A stretch of 64,000 bases of DNA from Siphonodentalium dalli (GCA_032622095.1 CP136061.1:265330077-265394076), one strand, 5' to 3'. Positions 37,037 through 49,376 are shown, counted from the stretch's first letter. The notes: a model not told the origin generated them from the sequence alone. Program-made: numbers and translations.

Positions 37037-39260
37037 TTCGAACAGCTGGGTTCTGTTAAATTACAAGAACCGGGGAGGGCTAAATTTGCATTCGTTATGG
37101 TGATTGATACATGACGGTACACATGCGTGGTGGGCTACACACTGTGAGCGTATCCATCAAAGCAGTCATGAATGGGGTCGACCGATGACACGTCATAGAC
37201 GGTTACGAATTCCAAAAAACGCTTAGCCTACATTTCGGCAAGATTAGTTAAAACTTCAATGACTGTTCACTATAGCAAGTCAACATGATTGGGAGAGGGG
37301 TATTGTTAGAATGGATGCGCCACGGTATATTCTAGAGGTCAAGATGTGTCAACCACAGTATACAAGGCCCGTGGTGTTTTCAAAACCACGCGTGGCCAAC
37401 ATTTTAACACGGAAAAAACACGGAAAAATCGCACGTGGTCTTAGCGTCAATGAATACAGAATTGTCAGATAAAAATTTTTATAATAAAAAACAATTTCAT
37501 ATATTGAATTATATATATATATCATATTTGTTTATCTGTGTCTATGGCCTTTATATCCATGTCATGTTTTGTTGTCGCATTTTATTTTAGTTGGCATTAC
37601 TATTTTCTTGTGTTTGTTCATATTACATGTACGCAAATGGTTTCGGTAGTTTGTGCGGCGATATCGTGTTCTAACAAATGGGTGAAAAATTGGATATAAC
37701 ATTACAAAAATTCATAAGTTAAAGACATATTATGCACTTGTTCGGACGCGTGAAACTGATTAGTTAGTATGCATGCGCTATGCCATGAGGGGATGTATGA
37801 ATTCTACTAACATTGCCGAAAATCTCAAACAAATCGACCGTACCACTTCATAGAAAACATCGTCTGAACTACTATATTATACGCTCAATTGTAAATATTT
37901 ACTTCCAGATTCGGGACGCAACTATCGGCGGTAAATTAACACAAATGATTTCGCCATCGGGGGGTCACTGTATTTAATGTATATATTTAAGAATTACGGT
38001 GTGTTCTGTCAATTTGGATATAATATTTGTAAAAATAACTATTTTCAGCAAGATATTCTCCATTTCTATTTCATCACCCTACCGGAGTGTTTCAGATCAC
38101 TTTAAAATATCGAATTTAATGTCCAAAACGTAACTAAAGTTTTAAATTTAAATTAATTTGTTTTGAAAACTGGGATAAAAATTTATATAAATAAAATTTA
38201 GTTTTTTCAAATTGCTCATTTTCAACAATTAATAAAATTGTTAGTATCAAAGTAATTTCATATATATGCACATATGCATATTTTATAGCACACACAATAT
38301 AACATATTTTTATGAGTAATCGCGGTATATTGGTATCTTTACTTTCTTTGGGCCAATTTTTACAATCGACGGGTTGAATTTCGATAAAATTTCCGTTAAA
38401 TAAAATGATGCTGCCAATCGCACAAAGGAATCACCACGAGAATACCACGCAGCCAAGAACGATTATCGACGATTAACACGCATTAAGTAAAGTAATTGCC
38501 ATGAAAATATAGCAGATAGACTGGGATCGACTACAGAATGGTAACTGTAGCAGTCGTGGCCAGTCCCAAATATGTAAGTAGAATGACTGCTATCTTCTGA
38601 GAAGAACCCATCGTACATGTATATCCCTGGAATTTTCTTCCTAATGTATGGACAAATTAATGCCATATCCGGTATCGGTATCTCTTTGATTTCACCTCAC
38701 CACGCAAGAGGTAATAAATCAGCCAGTGCACAGATGCCACGAACTTGTCGATGCGGCCTCGTTTGTTGTAACTCGATATAAGGTTATCAATTAGCCTGAT
38801 AGAAATTTATCCTGTGTGTGTTCCAATATTGATGTCCAGCTTTATATGTATGAATAGTTTCGTAAATTCCAATCTAAAATGCAATTGTACTTGAATTGTG
38901 CCAATAGAGACCGATGGTGCTTGTATTTAAACAATTATTGTGTAGTTTTGTGTACGGAAGTACACCAGAGCCGGTTGTAAGATTATATATATGATTGTAC
39001 TGATTTGTGTAACCAGTCAGATTTGGCTCCCATTAATCCCAAGTGTCAGAAGCTGTTAATGAATAAAATTATCTTGGAATTCAGTTTAGTAATACTGGTA
39101 AATTCATACATGGTTCACAGCATGAGACGTTTCCGTTGCGCGCGAAGCCACCTCGCGCGATTTAAATGGGACGGACTGGCCTCATTTCGGTTTAGGGAAG
39201 AGTTTAACACACCAGATGGTCTGGGCAATTTGCGAAAAATACTTGAAGATTAAGAAAGCT
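37037..39260. other. Non-coding stretch, nothing recognised
   Basis: No open frame with recognisable protein features, no RNA gene and no repeat boundary that I can support. The longest frame, 38463-38666 minus, has no homology I recognise and a composition typical of chance frames. Confidence 0.5.
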
Positions 39261-39833
39261 CCTCAAAAGTGCGGGTCCGTGAAGTTGGATCTAAGTTCGA
39301 AATTCGGTGGAGATTCGCGTGAAGTTAGATTGAAGTTCGAAGTTCGAAGTTCGAAATTCGGTGGAGATTCGACCCCCACTTTTGTTTGCCTCAAATGCAT
39401 TGTTGTGTTCCAATTCGTGTTCCCCTGCTCGAATTTTGGGTCAAAAGTTATTTTTTTCTCTTTTTCTGAGATACTGCTGGACTTGGAAAATTTAGCCACG
39501 GCGCTGGACTTCACCTTTCGCCTTCAATATCAAGGCGCCGAAGGGAAGTGGCATTGTTTATGGCTGGATTGAGCTGAAATTTGGTATGTTTGATACTTTC
39601 CATAAGAGAATCAAGCAAACTAACGCTCAGCTTCGAGAAATTACTCGATCTATAGGTTTGAATTTCAATCTGGGCGAATTTCGATCTGGATTGAAGTTCG
39701 AAATTCAGATTGAAATTCGACCCCCACTTTTGTTTGCCTTAAATGCATTGTTGTGTTCCAATTCGTGCTCACCTGCTCGAATTTTGGGTCAAAAGAGATT
39801 TTTTTCTCAGTTTTTCTGAGATACTGCTGGACT

Positions 39834-41365
39834 CAGGGGGGGGGGGGGAGGGTCGGAAAAAATTTCCAGGCACGTATGATCATTTTAATTTTTTCCGGCC
39901 TCGGGGGACCCACCAACCCAATTTCTTCCGTTTCCGGCCTTTTTTTCCAGGCAATTTTGGACACCCACCCTTTTTTTTCCGTTTCAGGAATTTTTTTCCG
40001 GTCAGTTTTGGATACCCACCCCCCTAAATTTGAGAAAATTATCAACTGAGCAACCAAATAGCTGATTATCCTGCATTATCATAATTTATTGCGCGATATT
40101 TGAATAGAACAGTGCATAATGAGATAACGATACTATTCGAATTTATCATATAAATGTCATTAATCAAGAAATGTGTCAACATAATCACATTTCTAGGGAT
40201 ATATAGGCAGAGTGCCAAAGTTTTTATTAACATTCATTTTCATAATATATAGTCACATGATCTAGTCACATAATCACATTTGAGTATTCTACAGAATACA
40301 TGGTACCGGTACAACAAATTTCAGATTATTTGATATTTTGATATTTGCTATGTGATATACAGTAATGCCCTAATTAATTGACTCCATAACCACAGCAAAA
40401 TAATGGGTAATTTTTCAGGATTTAGTTGGAAATATGGCTTGTTGTCATTCATCGGAAAGCTCTCCCCTGAAAAAATTACCCATTATTCTGCTGTGGTTAT
40501 GGAGTCGTTTAATTAGTTCATTACTGTATTGCTGGAACCAAATTGTTTATCAAAACATGTGGAAATACAACTGTTCATCCCAGTTTATCCGAGTTTGAAG
40601 AATAATGCTAATACCAAACACAACCATGATATACCCGCGTGACTCTTCTTGGTGCATCTCAGAAACCAGAACTGAGGAAACATGTTATAGCGTGTAATGG
40701 CAGGCTGGTAGCCACTGCTTGAAGTAACAGGCTTCGTAATAATTGGGAATAATATGGATGGATAGCCCAATCTCACTTCTTTTTTGCTCACGATATCAGT
40801 GACGATAAAATCTGTGTTACTGTGATCAACATTACAAGCTGATCCACATTAACTTGGAAAACAATTTGAAATTGTTCAAGCTGGCCCGGCTGGCCTTCAA
40901 TTTATTTGTTAAGATTTTATGTTTTATGTTGTCAAAAGTCTATTTTATTCCATTATTTATTATATCTTTATTTCCATGTCTCATATGGTCAAATGTGCTT
41001 TCATTTTATTGCTTATTTTTAGCTGAGTTCTGCATAGTTATTCTTATTTTGTTGTATCAGTAGATGGAATCCTGATTAAATTAAATTTTCCAATAGCGCA
41101 GTTTCTAGTTCTATCAAGTTGAATTTGGGTTATTGTTGGCCATTGTGCAACTGATCCAACTACTGATAACCTCTATATATAGTATAGCATTACTATTAAC
41201 TATATATGACCTGTTTCTGTTCAAAACACATCAAAATAAGACTCAATAGCAGGAATGGAAAAAAAAATTGGCACATGGAAAAAACAGCTTTTTGGACCCG
41301 AGAGACACCCACCCACCCACCCCATCATACGTGCCTGGATTTTTTTTCCGACCCCCCCCCCCCCC
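39834..41365. mobile_element. Non-autonomous hAT-like insertion with ~45-bp TIRs
   Basis: Left end CAGGGGG...GGAGGGTCGGAAAA with CCAGGCACGTATGAT at 39834-39880. The right end, 41324-41365, carries the reverse complement ATCATACGTGCCTGG, TTTTTTCCGACC and a C-run. TGCTGGACT flanks both sides (39825-39833 and 41366-41374). The uninterrupted target, GATACTGCTGGACTTGG, survives nearby at about 39471-39487. CAGGGG termini and a duplication of about 8 bp fit hAT. The symmetric end is off by one base, which a lost G would explain. No transposase frame is present. Confidence 0.72.
40360..40526. mobile_element. 167-bp Tc1/mariner-like MITE
   Basis: Starts CAGTAATG and ends CATTACTG, flanked by TA on both sides (40358-40359 and 40527-40528). 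Inverted arms of about 60 bp share GACTCCATAACCACAGCA and ATAATGGGTAATTTTT. It has no coding capacity. It is nested in the hAT-like insertion. Confidence 0.85.
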
Positions 41366-42366
41366 TGCTGGACTTGGAAAATTTAGCCACGGCGCTGGAC
41401 TTAGAAAATTTCGCCTTCAATATTAAGGTGCCGAAGGGAAGTGGCATTGTTTATGGCTGGATTGAGCTGAAATTTGGCATGTTTGATACTTTCCATAAGA
41501 GAATCAAGCAAACTAACGCTCAGCTTCGAGAAATTACTCGATCTATAGGTTTGAATTTCAATCTGAATTTCGAACTTCAATCCAGATCGAAATTCGCCCA
41601 GATTAAAATTCAGATTGAAATTCAAACCTATAGATCGAGTAATTTCTCGAAGCTGAGCGTTAGTCCAGCGCCGTGGCTAAATTTTCCAAGTCCAGCAGTA
41701 TCTCAGAAAAAGTGAAAAAAATCACTTTGGACCCAAAATTCGAGCAGGGGAACACGAATTGGAACACAACAATGCACTTAAGGCAAACAAAAGTGGGGGT
41801 CGAATTTCAATCTGAATTTCGAAATTCAATCCAGATCGAAATTCGCCCAGATTGAAATTCAAACCTATAGATCGCGTAATTTCTCGAAGCTGAGCGTTAG
41901 TTTGCTTGATTCTCTTATGGAAAGTATCAAACATACCAAATTTCAGCTCAATCCAGCCATAAATAATGCCACTTCCCTTCGGCACCTTAATATTGAAGGC
42001 GAAATTTTCTAAGTCCAGCGCCGTGGCTAAATTTTCCAAGTCCAGCAGTATCTCAGAAAAAGCGAAAAAAAATCACTTTTGACCCAAAATTCGAGCAGGG
42101 GAGCACGAATTGGAACACAACAATGCATTTGAGGCAAACAAAAGTGGGGGTCGAATCTCTACCGAATTTCGAACTTCGAACTTCGATCCAACTTCACGGA
42201 CCCCAAAAGTGCTCGTAACCAAGATCAATGCTACGATGCGTATTATTGCTGCTAGGTCCCTCAAGCGACAACCTAATGAAATTACATGTGGTATATTTGG
42301 TTGGGCCGCAAATGAAACCGACGTGTGCCGCCACATGTGTTGTTTATCCAGCTTAATTGGTTAATC

Positions 42367-42828
42367 GTAATTTTGTCATTAAATGAACCTGTCAGCACCA
42401 TATAACACCAGTAAAGACCCCGTTAATCTCGAGATTTGAACGGTAACTCCCAGCTGTAAATCCAAAAAAAGATCTCGCGCACCCTCCCGGACCCTCCCCC
42501 AATTGAAATTGATTACATTCAAACCATTGCATATTCCATTATAAATCATGATGTTACTACATGCGATCTTAGCTCATTCATATTAATGGCACATATAGTG
42601 TGAAATTCTCACCCAGATTTACATAGAACCACTGATAGGATGAAAGAATTTGAGCGTATTTCAGAAACATGTAATGTTTTAAATGTAAACAGTGTGTGTA
42701 TGCTATCCATATAATTTTATGGAATAAAATTTTACTCAGTGCCATCTGGCCTGGCATCTCGGTGTGGAATAAAACTTGTTTCTATGCATGAAATTTGGAA
42801 TGGTGCACTTTGTTTTATATAAGAAATG
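42367..42828. other. Non-coding stretch, nothing recognised
   Basis: No gene, RNA or repeat boundary that I can support. Confidence 0.5.
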
Positions 42829-42966
42829 AACGGCGGTTTCAATGTGGTCATGGGATTTTGACCGCGAGAAAAATTCAGCAAACTGCATAAACCCCAAAGG
42901 GGTTCATGCGGAGTTTGCTGATTTTTTATCGCAGTCAAAACCCATGACCACGTTGAGTCCGCCGTT
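42829..42966. repeat. 138-bp near-perfect palindrome (foldback element)
   Basis: AACGGCGG at the left end pairs with CCGCCGTT at the right. The arms include TGGTCATGGG / CCCATGACCA, ATTCAGCAAAC / GTTTGCTGA and ACCCC / GGGGT around an AAA centre at about 42896-42898. Probably a MITE relic. Target duplication is not clear. Confidence 0.82.
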
Positions 42967-43076
42967 TATTATTCATATTTATATACTTACGCTCTTTAAA
43001 ACACTTCTCCAAATATGTCCGTTATTAAGTCAAAAACACTTTTTTCAAATATGTCCGTTATTTCGTTTATAAAAAT

Positions 43077-43225
43077 AATTTCCTATTTCTATATTTTGCT
43101 CTATATTTCGCCCTATTTCGCTATTTCGCTGTATTTTCCTATTTCGATTTTTCGTGCTATTTCGCTGTATTTTCATATTTCGCTTTTTCGTTGTATTTCA
43201 TATTTCGATAATTCGCTATATTTGA
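43077..43225 (+). repeat. TATTTCGC-type minisatellite
   Basis: About a dozen irregular copies of (C/G)TATTTCG(C/A) spaced 8-20 bp apart, with TATTTTC variants. Confidence 0.8.
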
Positions 43226-43456
43226 CATATTATGGAATTATATGATAACCAACATTCTGATAGTCAAACGAACATCTTGTGCCACCCGTGCTCGCGATCA
43301 GATGCCACAAGCCATCCAATCGTGAACCTCGATTACATATTGTTTGCTATCAAATCCTTGGCGTATTGGCTGACTAGATACTCAAGCAGTCGGTAATGTC
43401 CGACAATCCCCGGTGATTTCCGGGAACAATGTGTTCATAAACCTATGAACGACATT

Positions 43457-43474
43457 GAACGTGACGTCACGTTC
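43457..43474. promoter_or_regulatory. 18-bp palindrome containing a CRE-type site
   Basis: GAACGTGACGTCACGTTC is a perfect palindrome with TGACGTCA at its centre, the consensus recognised by CREB/ATF factors. TATGAACG and ATGAACGC flank it on both sides in inverted order, so it could equally be the middle of a foldback element. No gene lies next to it that I can identify. Confidence 0.35.
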
Positions 43475-43764
43475 ATATATTTATGAACGCATTGAAAGGG
43501 GGCGTGTCTACCGTAACGCTATGGGGAAATCGGAAGAGATATCAGGTGTATGTAAATATATAAATATAACAGTTATACGTCCTGTGATCTAGTCAGGGTT
43601 ATCAGGCCTCATAAATGTTAACAATCAGATTGCATAATATGCTTTGGTTGTATTCTGTTTAGGTATAACATTTATAATTCGCAATCAAAATCACAAGGTC
43701 AGCAGTATTACTTACCAAAGGAGGTGTACACACATAACGGGTGGACTTCGCCATATGCAAGAAT

Positions 43765-43990
43765 ATGGTTTGGGACCCGTTCACACGTACACATGGCCTA
43801 AAGGGCGTGGTCGCAATTTGGTTGGACCAACAGTGTGGTGGTCTGTCTTGTGGTTTAACAGTTGTCGATTATAAAATCCCTTTATCTGGCCTAATTGGGA
43901 CATGTGGTGTGTAATCGTACAGTCATATTTGAGCTAATGCGATTACCAATACATTTTTTTTGCAAAATCGATCACATGATTCTTGTGGGA
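43765..43990 (+). repeat. Diverged duplication, copy 1 (empty-site paralogue)
   Basis: Matches 44140-44470: GGAACCCGTTCACA-like start, GTCGCAATTT, GTCTGTCT, TATAAAATCCC, AATTRGRCA and a T-run near the end. It reads TTTAACAGTTGTCG where copy 2 carries a MITE. Confidence 0.7.
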
Positions 43991-44139
43991 AGCTCATTGA
44001 AAATTTACAACTTGTTTTAATTGAAGTGTTCATATCTTCTAAAATTGCAATATACGACAAAATGATGCGTCAACATTTCACGTTCCGCGTCATTTAGAGT
44101 AATTTGCTACCTCTGACCTTTTCACTCGAAACATAATTG

Positions 44140-44470
44140 TTTGGAACCCGTTCACATGGCCAGATGACTTGGAGGTCGTAGTCGCAATTTTGTCTGTCTG
44201 AAGTTAAAGCTGATTTCACAGACCTGCGGCTGACACATGCGTGCAGTGTCTGCGGCTATCGGTTTATGCGCAGTGCCAGTGGTCAGCCACAAACCCGATA
44301 GCGTTGGCCTTGTGCGTCCGCCGCAGGTCTGTGAAAGCAGCTTCAACTGTTCTCGAATATAAAATCCCATTAGCTGGCATAATTAGACACGTGCTATGTA
44401 AACATGCATTCCTGTTTTCGCTACTAATACGATTTTTTTTAAGATCGCGATCGCCATTTAATAGGTGAAA
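44140..44470 (+). repeat. Diverged duplication, copy 2
   Basis: Second copy of the 43765-43990 segment, enlarged by the 135-bp MITE at 44208-44342. No coding sequence is supported in either copy. Confidence 0.7.
44208..44342. mobile_element. 135-bp MITE at a TTAA-type target
   Basis: Terminal inverted repeats of at least 23 bp: AGCTGATTTCACAGACC at the left and the complement of AGCTGCTTTCACAGACC at the right, both continuing TGCGGC. Flanked by TTAA (44204-44207) and TCAA (44343-44346). The paralogue at 43.85 kb lacks it, so the insertion postdates the duplication. TTAA suggests piggyBac-type mobilisation (inference). Confidence 0.85.
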
Positions 44471-45009
44471 GGTCATCGATGACATGGTTGTTTTTGGTTA
44501 TTTTTTATAATAGGCGACCAAATTATGCGTCAACTTTCCAAATTCTAAATCGTTTAAAGATAGTCATGGGTGATCTCTTATCTTTTCAAAATGACATTCC
44601 GACTTTGATAAAAGGCTTATATACCAGTATGTTACTATGTGTGTGTGCCTAGTATTTTCATCGTTTTATTTTTTAAATCAGATACATATAAATGTAGAAT
44701 GATAAAAAACTTACAAGTTACATGGATATTGTGCGCTCGCATTTTATTTGTAGAAACCGTGATGACGAAACACACAGTATGCATGATTTGATTTGGAACA
44801 GTAAACACGGCAATAAAAAATACTCAACGCGGAAGTGAAACGTTTGCTAAATCTGTTGTACGCGCATCACAATTTATTTCGCAATAGGTAATTCGTTACG
44901 TCACAGAGTCCCAATATAACGTGGCATTGTACACTCGGGCGTCCAATGTGACATTTGGGAGTACAATATGACTTCCCCCCCCGTACTATAACGTGGCGAG
45001 TTAATATAA

Positions 45010-45925
45010 TAAATGATAACTGATAGGTAAAAAACTGTGATTAGGTAGACACGTACACGCTGGTTATATATGTCTCCCCAATAACTGTTTTCAACGCATT
45101 GCATATACACGTTAGGTTATTGTCCCTAATGATGACAACTCAAAGACTTATATTTGACTTTGTATGCCACCCAATTTGTTATTGTATAGGTATAAATACG
45201 TGTCCATAGAAGCCACATAGTGGACACTGTGGGAATATTAACTTTCTCAAATTAACTGATATGTAATAAACCATGATTAGGGAGACACGTACATGCTGGT
45301 TATATGTGTCTCCCTATTGACGGATTTCAACGCATTGCATATGCATGTTAGGTTATTGTCCTTAAAGATTACAACTCAAAAGTGTTATATTTGTTTTGTA
45401 TGCCACTCATTTGTTACTGTATTGATATACATACGTGTCTATAGAAGCCACTATATGGGTATTGTGGGTATATTAACTTTCTCAGATTAACTTATACGTA
45501 ATAAACCGTTATTAAGGAGACAAAGATAACCAACATGCATGTATGTTTCTGCAACGTATTGCATATGTACACGGTATGTTATTATCCCCAATGATTGCGA
45601 CTCAAAAGAGTAATATTTGGCTTTTTTGCCACCAACTTATTTATTGTATATATATAAATACGTGTCCATATATATATAGAAGCCACACGCGGGTATTGTG
45701 GGAATATTAACTTTCTCAAGTTAACTGATAGGTGATAAACCGTGATTATGGAGACACGTGCGTGCTCGTTATATATGTCTCCCTAATAACTGGTTTCAAC
45801 GCATTGCATATACAGGTTAGGCTATTGCCCCTAATGAGTACTACTCAAAAGAGTTATATTTGACTTTGTATGCCACCCATTTTTCACTGTATAGGTATTC
45901 ATACGTGTCAATATAAGCCACATAA
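45010..45925 (+). repeat. Tandem repeat of ~235 bp, four copies
   Basis: Equivalent positions are 45039, 45275, 45510 and 45744. Each copy has AAACYRTGATTAGGGAGACACGT, GTCTCCCTAAT-type inverted motifs, CAACGCATTGCATAT and AGAAGCCACAT. The copies are diverged. Confidence 0.88.
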
Positions 45926-46599
45926 CTCGTTAGCTCTTCATACTTGGAGGTCAATAAACAATACTTATATAACACATTCATTGCGAATGGTTTAATACAC
46001 CTTCTGATATTGTTGTTGGCACCAATAAAATTATTCTGACTGGTGTCCATGCTATATATATGCAAAGAAATTCATTAATTGTTTAAGAAAGAATATGTTC
46101 ATTACAACCAGTTCCACGAACCCACGCAAGACAAAGTTGCATGAAAAGAATCAGGTTCACAAACACTCATGACTTACTGGGTTACTTTATTGTAGCACGA
46201 TTGTGGGCTACCTGTATTTTATTATAAAAGTAATATATAAATAAAATCACATAGCTAATTTTCTGTTCAAAACAACTAAACAGAGCTTGTATATTCAAAC
46301 TCGATATACTGTATTTCAATATTGCAAATAGCAACTGACTGCTTCGACAATGAGTGTTTTTGTATGGCATTTTATTTACTATTATATTAAAGTAACTTAT
46401 ACAATAGTATTTTCTCAACATCATTACAATTTAATACAGCATGAAATAAGCCACATACGTACTGAGGACACAATGCCCCTTTAAATAATATACATATCCC
46501 CTTTAAATTTGATTCATTTAGGGCATTGCCTTTCTAGAAAGTAGGACAGAATTTATAGATGATCCTTGACAAGCGATAAGGGTCTTCTTGGTAACAAAA

Positions 46600-46900
46600 T
46601 ATGACTGGAAAAATCATACATCAAATTTGGTTCCGATCAAATAACCAAAACTTGAGTTATCCAGAAACCTCAAATTTGGAAAATCCTTACTCTAAAATGG
46701 GCCAGAACTCAGTAAAACTTATTCGAAACAAACCCTTAGTATAGACCTGTATTTGGCACTAAACAGCTAACATACACATTTCCTTCAGACCAAACAGCCC
46801 AATTTAAATTTATCGAGAAATCTCAAATTTGGAAATTTTAAGTAAAAAGGGTCATAACTTAGTAAAAAATGATTCGGACCGAACCCTTTTTCGAACTTCA
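46600..46900 (+). repeat. Degenerate repeat of the CATAACT type
   Basis: Two related stretches with CTCAAATTTGGAAA followed by GGGYCAKAACTYAGTAAAA, distantly like the GGGCCATAACTCT blocks of the 1.7 kb family. Surrounding DNA (46060-47560) holds nothing else I recognise. Confidence 0.4.
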
Positions 46901-47759
46901 ATTGTATTTACGCACTGAACATATTTATAAGATATTTAACTCTTTAGTTCCCACACTAGCTGTATAAGCAACCCCTTCATCTCCCTGCAGCTATAACATA
47001 ATACCGACGGTGTGTTCCCGGGCATATATCAAGTACCAGACGCTATTTCCCCATAAGTTTTGGCTTGTCAGAAAGTATCCCGTTGCTCCATAAATGGTGG
47101 TAAACCTGTTACTGTGTTGTCGCAGTGAAGGTAGGCTGTTGGAGTGACAGCTCCAACTGGGGATCATGACCGTAAGCCGGGACGTGTGTCGTAATATGAG
47201 AAAATCGACACCTGTGTATAAGAGCCCTGGGCAAGCAAGTATCTTCGACATTTCTGTTGGGATTAGTTCAATATCAGTATATCAAACTATATGTATTGTG
47301 CGTTTCGTCAGCTCTGAAATGTTGCTTTTAATATTCCATACAAAATCTCATCATTTACTCAGATTACATGGGTTGAAGTGACCACGACGTGTTTGCACAC
47401 GAATGTCACATTGTGACAATAAAATAGGTCTTATACAAATGATCCTTGTTCAGGATTTAGACTCGTCTTATTTTGGAAAGTCACCAACTCCCAAAAGTAT
47501 TTTGTAAACAATTCAAAGCAAATGTGTTTTGTTTTCTTCTCATAATTAATACCAGAAATATCTCATGATATGGCTTAAGGACTTAATTTCGCGACCAACT
47601 TGTCGTCAACGCATGTACATTGTTTCTGGCGATAATGAGTTTCTGTTGTTTCTGCCAGAACAAATGTATTTCCGCTGGCGAAAAGTGCAGCTAGTCGGTC
47701 GCGAAAATAATCAAATATATTTGTCCGGTATCAATTCAGAACGCTAGATATCCTCTATT

Positions 47760-48832
47760 TCGTTCAGCCAAAATAACGCGATGTCGCACTACGAAATTCA
47801 AGTAAGGTTTTAAAATATATTTTCAGAATAGTGATGTTTGTGTTTGTTTATTACTATAAACTAACATGCAAATGTAACAGTTAACAGAAGTGATAATATA
47901 GAACATACACATACAATTCAATTATAATTATTATTCATTGGTAATTCGCTGTACATACATAAGTTTGTTCCGCTTCCAGAGTGCGTAATGCTTACGTGTA
48001 TATACCGCACGGCTTCTGATTTATTAGCACAAATCAATGGTAATCGTGATGCAGGCTATATCATAGGTATACGTGTATGTCATTGGTTTTATGGCGCGTT
48101 GTCTAATTACTCAATATCAACTTTGATTTCGACTTCGAAAACACCTATTATATAACACGTCGTGCTTGGAAGTTCATCTTCGTGCAAACACTGTATGGCA
48201 TCACCATTTAAAATTTAGCCGCATTATATAATATAAGAGAAATTTGAAACAATCCATATACAGGTATATAGGTGTACGATTACACACTATTTTATCACAT
48301 ACGTCAGAAACACCAGAAACATATACCAACATTATCAGAAAAAGGACCGCACAATGTACACATTGTATTGATATAGATATTTCCTTTTACTCAAAAACCA
48401 AACATGTTTGAGAAAATAGTTTGTGAACTCTTCGATCAAGCAAATTGTAACATAACGTCCATCTGAAACATGCATGTAACACCAGCCATTTAATGTTAAG
48501 CGGTTTGAAACAATAATACATAACTGTAGCTGAGCTGTCGCGTGTCCACCCCTGGTCAAGTGGGCATGCTAATATACTATGATGCCGGTGGTCATGTTGA
48601 ATTGCTATGATGCGGGTAGGGCAAACTAATTCCGTTACGAAAAAGTACCGTTATTTTTCTAAAGTTGTAATTTTCAAGGTGATTGGATAACTAGAGCGAT
48701 TTGATAAAACAAAAACATTCAAGAACATATATATTTTTGAAAAATATAATAATAACTGCGCTGGTGTTTCTAAAACGACGCAAATAGCGATCTTGGTTAT
48801 AGTCGATTTTCAACTAATGCAACCATTATTAA
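47760..48832. other. Non-coding stretch, nothing recognised
   Basis: AT-rich, no supported gene, RNA or repeat boundary. Confidence 0.5.
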
Positions 48833-49376
48833 AGTCACGGGCGACATCCGTTGCAGAAATATTTATATTTGTTCAAATCGGCATCAACAGAATGAACGCC
48901 AACATACATGTATATACGCCCGTGTCTTTAATTATTATAACCAATGCCGTGTACTGATATATCATGTATATACAGTTCAACTCATATGCCAAACATAATC
49001 AGCGCGTAAATAGTGTATTGTCGTCAAGACGTACAATGGTGTACGTAAATAACATAACAGACCGAAATTCTATTGGTTATTCATACAAAAATGATATAAA
49101 CGCTCTTTATTATTTCCCTATCAGGAAAACAGTAACAAACAAGGCGCTTTATGTGTGTCATATCCAGATCTAAACAAAAGCAATGAAACGTAATTTTTTG
49201 GCTTTTGTTTACATAACAAAGGGGAACAAATTGACAATAACATACCGTTTATGCCATAGTTCTGATTGGTATAAGAACAAGGTATGTCCATATCTTACTA
49301 TTCCTTCTGTTTATGGTGGTTTTTCAAGGATATGAATGTTTTAACACCATACCCACCGCGAACGCCGCCCGTATCT
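48833..49376 (-). mobile_element. TTAA-flanked MITE, inverted copy
   Basis: In minus orientation it reads AGATACGGGCGGCGTT at one end and, at the other, the complement of AGTCACGGGCG, with TTAA outside both ends (48829-48832 and 49377-49380). Internal sequence matches the array at 61-64 kb in reverse, including AAACGCTCTTTATT and GTTTATGCCATA. About 40 bp near 48.92-48.97 kb is in the opposite orientation, so this copy is rearranged. Confidence 0.7.

Larger units (their letters stand above)
39273..42204. repeat. Large interrupted palindrome of TTCGAA-rich repeats
   Basis: The left arm starts GGGTCCGTGAAGTTGGATC at 39273 and the right arm ends with its reverse complement at 42204. The arms contain a block with GACCCCCACTTTTGTTTGCC, TGCATTGTTGTGTTCC and GAGATACTGCTGGACT, tandem in the left arm (about 39373 and 39720) and inverted in the right arm (about 41797 and 42155). 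The centre is near 41598. The left arm is split by the hAT-like insertion at 39834-41365. Arms are rich in TTCGAA/TTCGAAATTCGAA purine-pyrimidine runs. A frame over the right arm (41722-42039 minus) is open for 105 codons but has no known domain. Confidence 0.75.

Noticed and set aside
39739-40050. Overlapping frames of 77-98 codons rich in Phe/Pro
   Set aside because: They read through G-runs, T-runs and the terminal repeat of the hAT-like insertion. This is low-complexity sequence, not a protein.
46991-47251. 86-codon minus-strand frame ending in YLIYAREHTVGIML
   Set aside because: Composition is less repeat-like than most, and a host exon is possible, but I recognise no domain and no splice or partner exon. 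Not called.
47586-47712. Possible foldback with TTCGCGACC ends
   Set aside because: Only about 9 bp at the ends and a few inner words pair, with no target duplication. Too weak to call.
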